Below, one piece after another: positions 1-10,420 of a DNA stretch of 64,000 bases. Position 1 is the first letter of the stretch; each line of letters begins with the position of its first letter. A model generated the notes under the pieces. The model made no database searches, had not been told where the DNA came from, and was given only the letters and a program-made list of their open reading frames with translations. Both the position numbers and the translations under genes were made by a program. The DNA is from Micrasema longulum (lineage: Eukaryota > Arthropoda > Insecta > Trichoptera > Brachycentridae), in assembly GCA_022494885.1 (NCBI GenBank), contig JAGVSM010000241.1, forward strand, positions 1 to 64,000, written 5' to 3'.

Positions 1-640
<640 letters not shown>

Positions 641-718
641 CTAGTCAGGGAGACGAGAAGCTGATGGTATCCTCGCTCGGTTGAACGTCAATGCGCTTCA
701 TCAAATTTTGCAAACTAA

Positions 719-900
719 ATAGAGATGGGCGTTTCGGTTATTCAAAAGAAGTAACGGTTATCATTTCACAAATTAAACTGTATCGTGAAACGTTGTGGGT
801 GTTGGCAAAGAATCTGGTACAAGCAACTGCGGAAACTGTTTCACAAAAAATAATCAAACCGTTACTTGTAATGAAAAACTATTCAGGATATTTGTAATAG
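719..900 (+). repeat. hAT-like MITE end (family D)
   Basis: The block begins AGAGATGGGCGTTTCGGTTA and then has clustered AAACTGTTTC/GTTAC words. Related copies lie at 9110-9195 (plus) and 35761-36155 (minus, ending ACGTTCATCTCTGC). A CAGAGATGG-type terminus is common in hAT elements; no 8-bp target duplication was confirmed, so the superfamily is tentative. Sequence 901-1300 is AT-rich with nothing recognised. Confidence 0.5.
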
Positions 901-1309
901 TAATGTAAATAATAAATTATATTTATTATGGACTTTTTAAGTCCATTTAACAATTGCAAAATTGTAAATTATACCATATAAATGTATGACTTTTATTATT
1001 TTATTTTACTTATTTTACAGTTTTAAAACATACGGAAGTTCTTTGTTTCGGGTCCCGACTAGCTAGAAAATGCCCGTAGGAAGGACATTCTTTTTTACAT
1101 GTATTTTTTTTAAAATTAAAATATGCTTAAAATTCAAAAAAATAATAATATCAAAAAATGAAAAATAAATAAAAATTAGAAAATATACCGATAATAATAA
1201 AAATTAGGCTGAGTGCGTGATTACTATTTATGGGAAGATCAACAAAGCCAGTAGCCAAATGACTATTTCTACATTCAACTAAAAAAATAAAATTGAGACT
1301 TATTTATTA

Positions 1310-1400
1310 ATCACTAGCGGACATGACAGATGTTGTCCTGGCCAAACGTTGGCTTGCCTGCTATTAGCTGGTTCACCAAACGTTTTTTTGATGTTCGAAT
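1310..1400 (+). repeat. Dispersed repeat N, copy 1
   Basis: Contains ACAGATGTTGTCCTGGCC and GCTATTAGCTGG. A diverged inverted copy is at 9808-9885 (GGACAACGTCTGTCGGGTCC). This is probably part of a larger old transposon whose ends are not visible. Confidence 0.45.
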
Positions 1401-1489
1401 TTTCGATAAACTACCTATATACTAAGGGAATTTGACATTTCAATCTTTTCGTTTCGTCATTGTGTGATTTGCTGTTGCCCAAAGCAAAA

Positions 1490-2010
1490 TATTTAAAAAA
1501 AGTGCAAAATCACCAGCCATCTATTTTATAATTATTCTGTACGTGTGATGAATTATTAATATTCAAATATTAAATTTAAGTAGCTTTTTTATGGTTGAAT
1601 TTTAAAACATAAAATTAATATTTTTTAAATACAGAATTGTTTTTGCAAATGTCAAACTCTGCTGTTCTAACAACGGGGGTGCTTATTATTTAGGATTACG
1701 ACTTTCAAAAATGTATTGAATGTAAGTAATATTATTTTAGTATTATCAAAAATCAAGTAAAAATGAATAAATGGATGGAAATTGTAAGGAATTCAAGGAA
1801 AAAATCTGAGATCCACAAAAAACTAATGCTGTTTGTAATCAAATACAAACTTTGTCCATATGCAAAAAAACAACATCTTCCCAATTTTTTTAGTATATGT
1901 ATTCTCGTCGAATGCAACCCCGGTAGGTCGATGAGTAAAAGATTTATGCTCCTAACTTTTTTTTTACAGATTGGATTGTCGCTTATTAGTACGTGGATAG
2001 TTATTTGTGA
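1490..2010 (+). repeat. Dispersed repeat O, copy 1
   Basis: It matches the reverse complement of 7540-8090 over several hundred bases. Shared words include CAAATATTAAATTTA, the GGAATT...GGAAAAAATCTGAGATCCAC block and GCAACCCCGGTAGGTCGATG. The two copies are in inverted orientation about 6 kb apart inside the Sik intron. The class is unknown. Confidence 0.55.
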
Positions 2011-2044
2011 TTGAGCTACAGAGCAAAAATGACGGACGCCCGCT

Positions 2045-2435
2045 CACGCATCGCGGCTTTTTTGAACAATATTTCACCATCTCTGGATTAACACCAGAAG
2101 CGTAAGACTGACCGCTTTTTTTTCTTTTTTTTTAAAAAAAGAATTATTTGCGTTCTTATAATTTACGCAAATATTTAATTTTGAGGGCCATTTTCAACGA
2201 GTTGTAAATAACTCACTATTAGAAAATGGGAATAAAGTTGGGGTAAAGTGGGATTCGAACTGCGGACCTTTGATCCGTGAGTCCGAGACACTAGCCACGG
2301 GACCGCAACCCGATTTTTATTTTACTTTACTTTCCCGTAACACACGATCAAGATACACCGCAAGTATTTTTACAATGTAGTGCCCTATGCGCCATCGGGT
2401 GCGGAAAGGGGAACGATTAGGATGAAATAAAAATG
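2045..2435 (+). mobile_element. SINE-A copy, split by a SINE-C
   Basis: The left part (ATTTCACCATCTCTGG, CCAGAAGCGTAAGACTGACC) and right part (GATCAAGATACACCGC, GTGCCCTATGCGCCATCGGG) are consecutive in intact SINE-A copies such as 10165-10420. Here about 195 bp of SINE-C separates them. The tRNA-like head is missing or decayed. Confidence 0.75.
2120..2315 (-). mobile_element. SINE-C full-length copy
   Basis: Read on the minus strand it opens with a tRNA-like head. The head has a B box, GTTCGAATCCC, and runs from GGGTTGCGGTCCCGTGG to the CCACTTTACCCC region. It continues through GAGTTATTTACAACTCGTTG and ends in an A-rich tail (T-run at 2118-2140). Near-identical full copies are at 37289-37482 and 62755-62955. 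Confidence 0.8.
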
Positions 2436-2719
2436 TTACGTGCCGAAACCGGGACGTGTCCTTTGCGACAGAGAGTCGAATAGTTGGAGAATAGGGTCCG
2501 AGAAATCGATAAGTATCTACTCACGAGGTGATAATTTTATAAACTAACAACTATTAATTAAATAACACGGCTGTAATGTACTCCGTAGTATGAAAACATC
2601 CATGGCACGCGGCACACGGCACACGGCACACGGCGATACCTCGCCTCGATAAATACCAATTATTGCGAATCGCCTAAACGATAATATGCAGGAAAATTAG
2701 AGTTGAGAATCGTTCATAC
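2436..2719. other. No gene; short GGCACAC tandem
   Basis: AT-rich sequence with no supported gene. Bases 2603-2634 hold a 7-bp tandem run (GGCACAC repeated about four times). Confidence 0.5.
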
Positions 2720-3014
2720 GATGATGCGATAAAATAAGTAAAAATATCAGCAATTTAATTAGCAAAGTGGCGACATTATCGAGACTTTTTTTTTAAATCA
2801 AAAATTTTGTTCCAAAACCGGAAAAGATTCTTATGTACGAAGCCTATGTAAAAACTAAAATATGTTATATGCAACTATTATGGGGAACAGGATATCAAAA
2901 TGACATTAACAGACTACAAAGACAGCAAAATAAAATATTAAAGTTAGTTTATGACCTTCCCTATCTAACAGCAACTAGAGAACTTTTTAAACAAACTAAG
3001 CAATTAAATCAATA
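2720..3014 (+). pseudogene. LINE fragment, RT C-terminal region (family 1)
   Basis: The reading frame at 2833-3014 encodes MYEAYVKTKICYMQLLWG and then LQRQQNKILKLVYDLP, the typical post-RT region of CR1/Jockey-superfamily LINEs. The same stretch occurs reversed at 42465-42664 and in diverged form at 20995-21230 and 41760-41934. It is 5'-truncated and inactive. Confidence 0.75.
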
Positions 3015-3280
3015 TTAAAACCACTCGAATCTGCTCAAAAATCGATTATTAAAATAATTTTCAAAAAGCCCCTCGGGTACATTACATAGATAAAAGGCAA
3101 TTATATATACATCTAGAATAATTTGCTTTCACAAACATAATCCCAAAAGGATCTCCCACACAACCAGAAGTCAGACTAGAGAATGGGTCACGGGGTCTAC
3201 CGCAAACTCTGAATTCGGGAAAAGAAATTTCAGGTTTCTGGGCCCCAAAATATTCATTATGTTACCCGAACATTACAAAA
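3015..3280 (+). pseudogene. LINE fragment, RT C-terminal region (family 2)
   Basis: This is a decayed copy of the LINE segment intact at 14485-15028. Shared words include CTCAAAAATCGATTATTAAA, GGGTCACGGGGTCTACCGCA and TGTTACCCGAACATTACAAA. Frameshifts break the frame. It abuts family 1 with no spacer, so it is a junction of two truncated LINEs. Confidence 0.7.
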
Positions 3281-3425
3281 CCAGCCATTGAGAGGTCATA
3301 AGCCCTGTAGATGCCTAGACTTCTATATTACCTTCTCCAAAATATTTCTACGAAAATTTGGACAAACTCAAAATATTGTTGGTAATTTAAGAATCAACAA
3401 TCTGTAGTAAAATTTGGATATGGAC
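3281..3425 (+). repeat. Satellite S monomer fragment
   Basis: Matches the 3' part of the 31.1-31.5 kb monomer (CAGCCATTGAGAGGTCATAA, TAGACTTCTATATTACCTTC). It then jumps to AATTTGGACAAACTCAAAAT, a segment that lies near the other end of that monomer. This is a rearranged order relative to that copy. Confidence 0.7.
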
Positions 3426-3678
3426 ATTTTTAAAAGGACATTATTAAAAATGTTCCTATGAACTTTTTAATACGAGGTTTGTTCATAAAATAACGAGAAT
3501 TTTTTAATTTCGCGGGTTCGGGGAGTCCGATTGTCAATTTTAAAAAAAATAATGTTGTTTTACATGCCCCTAAAATATGTTAAAATTTTCAGCTGTATTG
3601 ATTGTTTACTTTGTCTGTGGCAGCCGCTAAGGTTAGACGTGTTTTTATGAGCTCGGCGATTTTCGTTTGTTAAACAAA

Positions 3679-4212
3679 ATGGATCAAAAAAAATGTATAA
3701 AAAAATTGTGTAAAAAAATGAAATAAAGTGTAACAAAGTACGTGAAATGTTAAAAAAGGCCCATGGTGAGTCTGCTTTGAGTAAACCAAGAGTTTGCGAG
3801 TGGTATAAGCGTTTCCGAGATGGCCGTGAAGACGACGAACGGCCCGGACGCCCCAGCACATCAACAACCGATGAAAACGTGGAAAAAGTTAATGAAATGG
3901 TTATGAACGAGCGCCGAATCACAATCAGAGAAGTCGCTGATGATGTTGGCATATCGGTTGGCTTGTGCCATGAAGATTTTTCGAATGTTTCGGGTATGAA
4001 AATCGTGGCAGCAAAATTTGTTCGAAATTCTAAAATTCTAAAAAAGTCGCTCAGATGACACTAAATGAAGTCAACGACGATGCAGAATTACTGAAACGTG
4101 TTATAACAGGTGACGAAACGTGGGTTTACGGATATGACGCCGAAACTAAAGCTCAATCGCCTCAGTGGAGGCATTCTGGATCACCAGGACGAAAATCGCT
4201 GAGCACGCTGAC
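3679..4212 (+). pseudogene. Mariner transposase remnant (HTH domain to first Asp)
   Basis: A start-like ATG (3679) is followed by an early stop. An open stretch from 3747 then encodes KKAHGESALSKPRVCEWYKR, DERPGRPSTSTTDENV and ITIREVADDVGISVG, the two helix-turn-helix units and GRPS linker of mariner. A frameshift near 4050 leads to LLKRVITGDETWVYGYD, which contains the first catalytic Asp. The frame then falls into the right TIR. The second and third catalytic Asp and about half the protein are deleted. Confidence 0.9.
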
Positions 4213-4286
4213 CACGTCTAACCTTAGCGGCTGCCACAGACAAAGTAAACAATCAATCCAGCTGAAAAGTTTAGCATACTTTAGGG

Positions 4287-5069
4287 CATAGAATTAAGAA
4301 TAGTCCAGAAGCCACATACGCGCATCAAACAGAAGGCGACCAAACTACTCTTAAAAGAGTAGTTTTACGTTTTAACCCATTTGTTTCTTTGTAGACGTCG
4401 CTCAGTACGCAACTTCCGATTTGAATTCAACTATGCCGTGTTGTGTCTTTTTAAAGTGTGGAAATACTGCTAGGATGTTAAAGAAACAGAATAGGATCAC
4501 ATTTCATGTGTAATTAGTAAATGAATGTGTAAGTAGCAAATGCATTAAAAATTAAATAATTTTTCCATCTGTTAGATTGTCGAAGAAACAAAATGGAAAT
4601 TTCGTTAGTGTTGCCAGGGTAGTAAATTTTTTTACCCTACTTTGCTCATCTAATGAGGGAACTAATGAAAATCGGACCTCGGATTAAACAACGCCGTGGT
4701 GGACATTTGTAATATTATTTAACGTGATATAAAAATATTCGTTTTTTGTAAAATAATATTTGTTTTTTATTTTAAGTTCAAAGTTCATTAATTCAATTAC
4801 TCTTATTAAATGACTCATTTCTTATCTACTCTCTTGTGTCAATTAATATTTCCACGTGTACGATAAAATTTTTAATAAATTAACATATTGCTTTTTTTTT
4901 TACCTTACATTTGTGTTATGATTATATTTTTTCCCATCTGGCAACATTACGCGGCGACTTCAAGCATGCGCGCGGATAAAGTGTGGCAAAGTGGGAAGCT
5001 TTTTGGACAGCCCGATGTATTCAAATAAGTTTCTACGCTCCTTCTGGACTATTCTTAATTCTATCTATG
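4287..5069 (+). mobile_element. P-superfamily non-autonomous element, copy 1
   Basis: The ends are inverted repeats: left CATAGAATTAAGAATAG..., right ...CTATTCTTAATTCTATCTATG, about 25 bp with a 4-bp insertion in the right copy. An exact 8-bp duplication, CTTTAGGG, flanks it (4279-4286 and 5070-5077). Removing the element and one duplication restores the mariner TIR. An 8-bp target duplication, CAT termini and an internal THAP-type start (4433) are P-superfamily traits. A second full copy is at 42665-43469 and a decayed one at 28040-28325. Confidence 0.85.
4433..4510 (+). pseudogene. THAP zinc-finger start exon inside P-like element
   Basis: The 26-codon frame MPCCVFLKCGNTARMLKK continues to ITFH and then stops. 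This resembles the first Cys pair (C-x4-C) and ITFH segment of THAP domains, the DNA-binding domain of P transposases. GTGTAATT directly after the ITFH codons could be an ancient splice donor. The same mini-frame is kept in the 42.7-kb copy (MPCCVLLKC...GITFH). Confidence 0.7.
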
Positions 5070-5165
5070 CTTTAGGGGCATTTATACCAACATAATATTT
5101 TAAAATATGACAATCAGACTCTCGGAAATTAAAAAAACTCCGTTATCTTCCGAACAAACCTCGTA

Positions 5166-5829
5166 TGTGCCCTTTTTACGGTCGATATCTTAAAAGACAA
5201 CGTTTGAAAGATCTAGTTAGAAAAATTGTATCGAATCCTCACAACTTACTGAGCATAATCCGATAGGCGATTGACAATCGTGCGATTATACGGAACGGCC
5301 ACTCGACTAATTTATAAGGAAAAATAAAGTGACCGATTAAAATCACGGCTGATTAATTCCGAGTGTATTTGATCGGCTCGTTCGCGTACCCAACGTGTTA
5401 ATTATAGCACATTATTAATATTACTATACACACTATTTTCTTTACGTCGGGGCGGACGAAGAATATAGCATTGTGTGTGTAGCATTGTATAGCACAAAAA
5501 CCCTAGACAAGTGTTTGTTTTTCCCTATTGACAAAATCGAGGAAGCAGTTCTGCGTCAAAAAGAGAACATGTGCATTTGTTTTTATTATATTTTTTTTAA
5601 ATATATTTTTGAAACCAACACAGTCATAGTAATAAACAATACATAAAGAATAACAACATATAGCAAGACCAATTATGGGTTTCATAAAGAAACAAAAATA
5701 CAAAAAAACAAAACGTACAGTTCGCTAGGGGGAGAAGGAAGTGGGGTGGGAAAATAGGGAAGGAAGAGAAGAAGAAATAGTAAGTTAATATAAAACAATG
5801 AAAAAAGAAATTAAAATTAATATAAATGT
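5166..5829. other. No gene recognised
   Basis: Old intronic sequence. GTCGGGGCGGACGAAGAATA at about 5446 resembles the upstream part of the long SINE-A variant (24270-24600). Several short frames are T-rich low complexity. Confidence 0.4.
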
Positions 5830-5902
5830 ACACATACAACATACAAACATACATACAAACATACATACAAACATACATACATAATACATACATACATACA
5901 CA
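5830..5902. repeat. (CATA)n/(ACATACAA)n microsatellite
   Basis: Simple CATACATACAAA repeats, broken once at about 5882. The long Cys/Tyr/Val-rich reverse frame across it is an artefact of this repeat. 5903-6213 is A-rich with no gene. Confidence 0.9.
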
Positions 5903-6215
5903 CAGCCATTTAAAAAAAAAAATAAAACCTTTATTAGCATAAATAAACAATACATTCAGTAAAAAAATGGAACACTTAAGGTTGAACTTGCCAAAAAAGA
6001 GTCTGGCTCTTGTGTTTGGCATGTTTACAAAATAACATAAAAAAAACAAAAAATGCAAAACAAAATAATAAAATAAATAAAAAATTAACCAATTTTAAAA
6101 ATTGAGAAAATATAACACTAAAAATATTAAATAAAAACACAAAATTTATAAACCCTGTCACATATTGAACATACATCTCTATTTTCAAAATACAGTTAAT
6201 GTATTATAAAAAATA

Positions 6216-6556
6216 CAGGGTGTTCTTTAAACCCTGTCACATCCGAAACCACGATGATCAGTATGGACAAGAAGACATATAAGCATATTAAAAAAAAAAT
6301 TAGAACCGAGAATTTAAAAAAAAAACAAATGGTTGCTTACTTCTGAAGGGGAGAGGTGAGGGGAGGCGGCGCAGTATCAGACTCCCCCCTCCCCCCTTCG
6401 TTTCTCCACTGCAGAAGTAAGCAACGATTTGCTTTTTTTTGTATATATTTTTTTAAATTTATTCGTTCTAAAAAAATAATTTAATGTGCCAAAATGTCTT
6501 CTTGCTCATACTCATCATCGTGGTTTCGGATGTGACAGGGTTTAACGAACATCCTG
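6216..6556. mobile_element. 341-bp hairpin MITE (Tc1/mariner-like)
   Basis: The ends CAGGGTGTTCTTTAAACCC and the reverse complement CAGGATGTTCGTTAAACCC are flanked by TA duplications (6214-6215, 6557-6558). Inverted homology runs almost to the centre, about 150 bp per arm, through CACATCCGAAACCACGATGA and GTTGCTTACTTCTG. The element is one long imperfect hairpin with a G/C-rich centre. The TA target and CAGGGTG ends fit Tc1/mariner. Confidence 0.85.
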
Positions 6557-6689
6557 TATATGTATACATATACATACATACATATACACACATGAACATG
6601 CATATATTTATTTTTTAATTAAGAGTTTATAAAATAAATACAGAATTTATTATGTTTAAATTGAATAGGGATGCTCGGTTTGTGAAATG

Positions 6690-6840
6690 TTGCAGTTTAA
6701 ACAACCTTTCATTTATGAATATATTACAACAGAGATGAAGAACGTTTTACAGAAGGGAATATGGAAGTCAAGGAGTTTACAGGGCTTATGACCTGTCATT
6801 GGCTGGCTCGAGTGGCCACTTTACACACTCTCCTTTTGTT
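6690..6840 (-). repeat. Satellite S monomer fragment
   Basis: Contains TACAACAGAGATGAAGAACG, CAGGGCTTATGACCTGTCAT and GAGTGGCCACTTTACACACT, the reverse complement of the 31.1-31.5 kb monomer. Sequence 6841-7139 shows nothing recognisable. Confidence 0.75.
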
Positions 6841-7139
6841 ATTTATTTATAAATTAATACACACGGCAAGCCGTGCCTTTTGCTTTGCAAAAAATGCATA
6901 ACGCGTAGAAATAAACACTCGAAGCATAAAGTAAACGAAACACGTTTATGTCTACCCGTGCGTATTATAACACAGCAGTTTCTAAACCAACAAGTGTACA
7001 TAAAAATTAAAAAGTTTGAACAAGTGGAAAAAAAGAAAGGCGAAGTATGTCTTTATACATACTTGTCTTTGTACATAATATTTTATTTTATTTGGAAGAT
7101 CAATAAGGATACATAAAATACAATTCGTAAGTACGCAGT

Positions 7140-7345
7140 CTGTTCAAAAAGTATCGCGAGTTTCGTGTTTTTTCAAAAATTATTTATTTATTCGTGTCCC
7201 CTTCAAAGTAATCCCCGCCAGATTGTGCCAGCGTTTTTTCCAATCCTCGAAGCACTTCACAAAATCATCTTACGTGATTTTGTTCATCTCCTCCTTCGAT
7301 GCCGTCTTTATCTCCTCAATTGTAGCGTAGCGTCGTCCTATGGAT
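7140..7345 (-). pseudogene. Mariner-like fragment (other subfamily)
   Basis: AGTCTGTTCAAAAAGTATCG resembles a mariner terminus. The minus-strand translation after it gives FVKCFEDWKKRWH and a downstream KGT, as in mariner transposase C-termini (W-K-x-R-W). The third catalytic Asp region is lost. It ends abruptly at GGATCTATTTTTCTGTACAT, where repeat M begins. Confidence 0.65.
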
Positions 7346-7470
7346 CTATTTTTCTGTACATATCGGCAGTTTGGCAGCTATCTGCTTTCGATTTATTGAT
7401 TTCCAGCTTATGTTTACAGTCTGCATTACTAAGTACGTGATGGGTTAAACAAACCCGGAAAGTAATGCAA
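7346..7470 (+). repeat. Dispersed repeat M, copy 1
   Basis: TCTGTACATATCGGCAG, TTGGCAGCTATCTGCTTTC and CGTGATGGGTTAAAC are repeated at 54165-54320. A short tail match (ATGCAGACTACAATTGTCAA) occurs near 8660-8690. Confidence 0.65.
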
Positions 7471-7539
7471 CTTCTTATTATTTATTTTATTTAACAATTT
7501 ATCTTTATATATATAATTCCTCTGTACGTGTGATATAAC

Positions 7540-8090
7540 CGTACTCTTCCTAAACAGCTTAACCGATTTACGTACGGTTTTCAGAGAAATATAGATCTTT
7601 GCGCTGAGCGTGTTCGTAGATATTAAAATCTTCAATCGAATATGTAAAAAAGAAGTTAGAAGCATAAATGTTTTATTCATCGATCTACCAGGGTTACATT
7701 TGAGGAGAATGCATTTGCAAAAAAAATGGAAAGATGTATAGATTTTTTTGTATAAAAAAGTTTGTTTTTGAATGTTTACAAACAGCATTTGTTTTTTGTG
7801 GATCTCAATCAGATTCTTTGCTTAAATTCCTTATAATTTCTACCCATTTATTTATTTTTTTGGATTTTTGGTAATACTAAAATAATATTAAATTCAAAAC
7901 ATTCATTTAAATCGTATTCCTATATAAGTACACTCCTCTGTTGGTTAGAAGACCGGAGTTAGACGTTTGCAAAAAGAATGGCATATTAGAAAAAGATATT
8001 TATTTTATGTTTTGGAATTCAACCGTAAACAAGTACCTAGGTACCTAATTAAATTCAATATTTGAATATTATCAATTTTTAGTTTCGGAA
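7540..8090 (-). repeat. Dispersed repeat O, copy 2
   Basis: Reverse-complement partner of 1490-2010. It spans TACCAGGGTTACATTTGAGG to CAATATTTGAATATT. See copy 1. Confidence 0.55.
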
Positions 8091-8094
8091 AAAT

Positions 8095-8508
8095 CATTCG
8101 TATCTGGCATGTTAATTTAATTTTTTAAACAATACTTGACATATAAATATATCAGCAGAAAAAATCAGCTTTAAAACTAAAATAAATCAAAGACGTTCTT
8201 ACAAGGTTACATCATTTTGCAAAAATGTTAAAGATGGGACAAATTGATCGAATAAAAAAATAATTCATGTGATGTTGTTCATGATAAATGTCTTATTTTT
8301 TTGTGAATTGTCTTCAACACACTATAATAGCCTTGTTTTTGCGTTTTTATATCAATTTTCGGAAACAGAGTTTCATGTTTGCATGAAAAATCTGATAAAA
8401 TCGATTTGATCGGTACATGGTCCGTGATCAATAATTTCCCATCACCACTGACATTAGTTTGGCAGCTGTCATTTTAATCAAGCTAAATTTTAAAGACTAT
8501 AATTTCTT
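8095..8508 (-). mobile_element. MITE-F copy, truncated
   Basis: Reverse complement of most of 11471-12019. Its right end, GCTAAATTTTAAAGACTATA, matches the left terminus of that copy. Shared interior words include GATGGGACAAATTGATCGA and TTTCGGAAACAG. The left terminus is missing near 8095. Confidence 0.7.
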
Positions 8509-8537
8509 TATTTCTTTATTTCTTTATTTCTTATTTT

Positions 8538-8665
8538 GTCTCTCAGGCTTATACCGAGCATGGATCGCTGGGAGCATTTAAGCTTTTCTACATTTCTTTG
8601 AGCGAAGGCCGTGGTCTCTGATGCACATGCAGTCACCGGCAGCATACACGATTCAGACATGAATG
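8538..8665 (-). pseudogene. LINE fragment (family 3)
   Basis: TCTCTCAGGCTTATACCGAG and GTCACCGGCAGCATACACGA match the minus-strand LINE at 19905-20560. A TTTC/TTTA run (8510-8540) precedes it. Family 3 is defined at 19905-20560. Confidence 0.6.
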
Positions 8666-8842
8666 CAGACTACAATTGTCAAATAAATAAACAAAATATC
8701 ATTTCATAAATATTTCACCGATTTCGTATTTCTTTACGGGATTCTGGTTCCGTCTCACACGCGCCCGAATACAACAAGACTCGCGTAGTATTACCTACCG
8801 ATTTACATAATGATCATTGTTATTACGCGACATTGCGAGGGG

Positions 8843-8893
8843 CGGCGGAAGGGTGGAAGGGTGCAAGGGTGCAAGGGTGGAAGGGCGGGTGGA
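8843..8893. repeat. GGAAGGGTGCAAGGGT minisatellite
   Basis: Four or five short units of AAGGGTGC/AAGGGTGG in a locally G-rich strand. 8666-8842 and 8894-9109 show no supported gene. Confidence 0.8.
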
Positions 8894-9109
8894 CAAATGG
8901 CGAGGCGCGAGTACCTCCCCCTGTTAGGTCACAGGTCACAGGTAATAATTGGTTCCCAGAAGCAATTATTGAAAGTTTGAAGAATGGAGAGTGGAGAGCG
9001 GAGAAAGAAGAACCCTAATTGAACGGAGAATGAAGGAATGATTATTATCCCTTGTGGGATTTCTTAAGGGAAATTAAAAACAATTTGTCACGTTGCTACG
9101 TCGCGTGAA

Positions 9110-9195
9110 CACGGCGGAGGTGGGCGTTTCGGTTATTTAAAAGGAGCAGTAGCACTCGTAACAGTTCCGTTTCACAAACTGAACGATTTCTAAAT
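9110..9195 (+). repeat. hAT-like MITE end (family D)
   Basis: GGAGGTGGGCGTTTCGGTTA, then GTAACAGTTCCGTTTCACAA, as in 719-900. It is cut by the tandem array that follows. Confidence 0.5.
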
Positions 9196-9198
9196 AAC

Positions 9199-9286
9199 AG
9201 TCTGAAGACAGAAGACAGAAGACAGAAGACAGACTACAGACTACAGACTACAGACTACAGACTACAGACTACAGACTACAGACTAC
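9199..9286. repeat. (AGACAGA)n to (AGACTAC)n tandem array
   Basis: Four AGACAGA-type units pass into about eight perfect 7-bp AGACTAC units. The variant switch shows local slippage from one diverged unit. Confidence 0.93.
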
Positions 9287-9309
9287 TGCCTACTGACTTA
9301 CCCCGGATA

Positions 9310-9500
9310 TAATATAATATCGTAACAATGCCGTATACAATGTTCTAAAATGAGATTAATAAACCGGGGACTGAAATAATGCGATAAACTACCAGACAAA
9401 ACTAAACAAAAGACAAGGACAACCTTTACAAAAGACGCTCAAAATATTATCATTGACAACAAGCTACAGAAAGTGGCTTGGTGGGATTTTAGTTTTAGTA
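9310..9500 (+). pseudogene. LINE fragment, ORF end (family 1)
   Basis: CAATGCCGTATACAATGTTC and AAACTACCAGACAAAAC correspond to 21330-21470 and to the reverse of 41547-41680 (YNKLPDKTK...FTKYLKNIIINS). Several stops are present. Confidence 0.65.
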
Positions 9501-9564
9501 AAAAAATAAGAAAATTGAAATGTTAAAACTGTAAAAATGTTTAATTATATTGATAAAAAAAAAA

Positions 9565-9780
9565 GTTTTTAGTTACGGGGAGGTTATTTTATTTTATTTA
9601 ATTAACATAAACGGCAAATCTGCCTTTTACAAAAAAATATAATACTAACACATTTGGCTTAATATATTTTTTTTAAAACATAAATTTCCTTTTACCTAAG
9701 ATTTATAAAAAAATTAAATCTAAAAATTATACAAGATTTATAAAAAAATTAACCCAAAAATTATACAACCTACGTACATA
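9565..9780 (-). repeat. LINE 3' end with tail
   Basis: Reverse complement of 42380-42455. AACGGCAAATCTGCCTTTTAC and the CCAAATGTGTTAG-type words are followed (reading minus) by an AT-rich tail at 9575-9600. It is inserted opposite to the LINE before it. Confidence 0.6.
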
Positions 9781-9807
9781 TGTACCTACTTATCAATGAA
9801 AAGTCTT

Positions 9808-9885
9808 TTACCAAGCTAATAGCGGGCAAGCTAACGTTCGGGCAGGACAACGTCTGTCGGGTCCGCTGTTATGAATAATTTAGGA
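9808..9885 (-). repeat. Dispersed repeat N, copy 2
   Basis: Inverted partner of 1310-1400. 9886-10164 is AT-rich with nothing recognised. Confidence 0.45.
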
Positions 9886-10164
9886 ATTTTAATATTATTT
9901 TGGTATCAAAGTGACTCATTCATCTCAAATTCGTTTATTTTTCCTTCGTTGTAAATTTGTATAGTATAATTTATTTTGTAAATAGTGTCTACTGTATGAA
10001 CTTTAAATAATTTATATACATTTTCCGTGCTGAATGTTGAAGGCTTCTTTAAAATTACTTTGACAATCAATCTTTGAACTATTTTAAGAGGGTTTAATAT
10101 ATTGGCATATGCACCACCCCATCCAACAATGTGAGTTTAAGAAAGAAAAAATATTTTGTTAAAT

Positions 10165-10420
10165 GAATGTAATCCGACGGCCTCGTGGCAAGAGGTCTCG
10201 GGTTCGATTCCCGACATGGTTGACGTGAAATATTTATTTAAAACGGTATTTTAACACTAGAATATTCCATAGTCCCTGGACTAGTACCTGAAGCGAAAGA
10301 CTGATCATCTTTCCTTCGTATAACAAAATCGATCAAGATACGCCGCGATTGGTGTACCAATGCAGTGCCCTATGCACCATTTGATGCGGAAAGGAAATGA
10401 AAAAGAATTTCAGTGCAGTG
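10165..10420 (+). mobile_element. SINE-A copy
   Basis: A shortened tRNA-like head (CGGCCTCGTGG joined directly to GGTCTCGGGTTCGATTCCCG, a B box) is followed by the SINE-A body. The body has CCCTGGACTAGTACCTGAAG, GATACGCCGCGATTGG and GTGCCCTATGCACC and ends GCGGAAAGGAAATG. The head has lost about 25 bp between the A and B boxes. 10421-10899 holds no recognised gene. Confidence 0.85.

Larger units (their letters stand above)
3473..5163 (+). mobile_element. Mariner element with ~165-bp TIRs, interrupted
   Basis: Flanking TA (3471-3472, 5164-5165) encloses ends CGAGGTTTGTTC...GAACAAACCTCG. Inverted homology continues past 165 bp. 3473-3641 matches the reverse complement of 4213-4286 plus 5078-5163, through the CAGCTG, CTTTGTCTGTGGCAGCCGC and GGTTAGACGTG words. 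The interior holds a truncated mariner transposase (3679-4212). The right TIR is split by a P-like element at 4287-5069. TIRs this long are unusual for mariner, which normally has about 30 bp. The element is dead. Confidence 0.88.

Noticed and set aside
5624..6058. 144-codon reverse frame rich in Cys, Tyr, Val and Phe
   Set aside because: It is the translation of the (CATA)n microsatellite and A-rich flanks.
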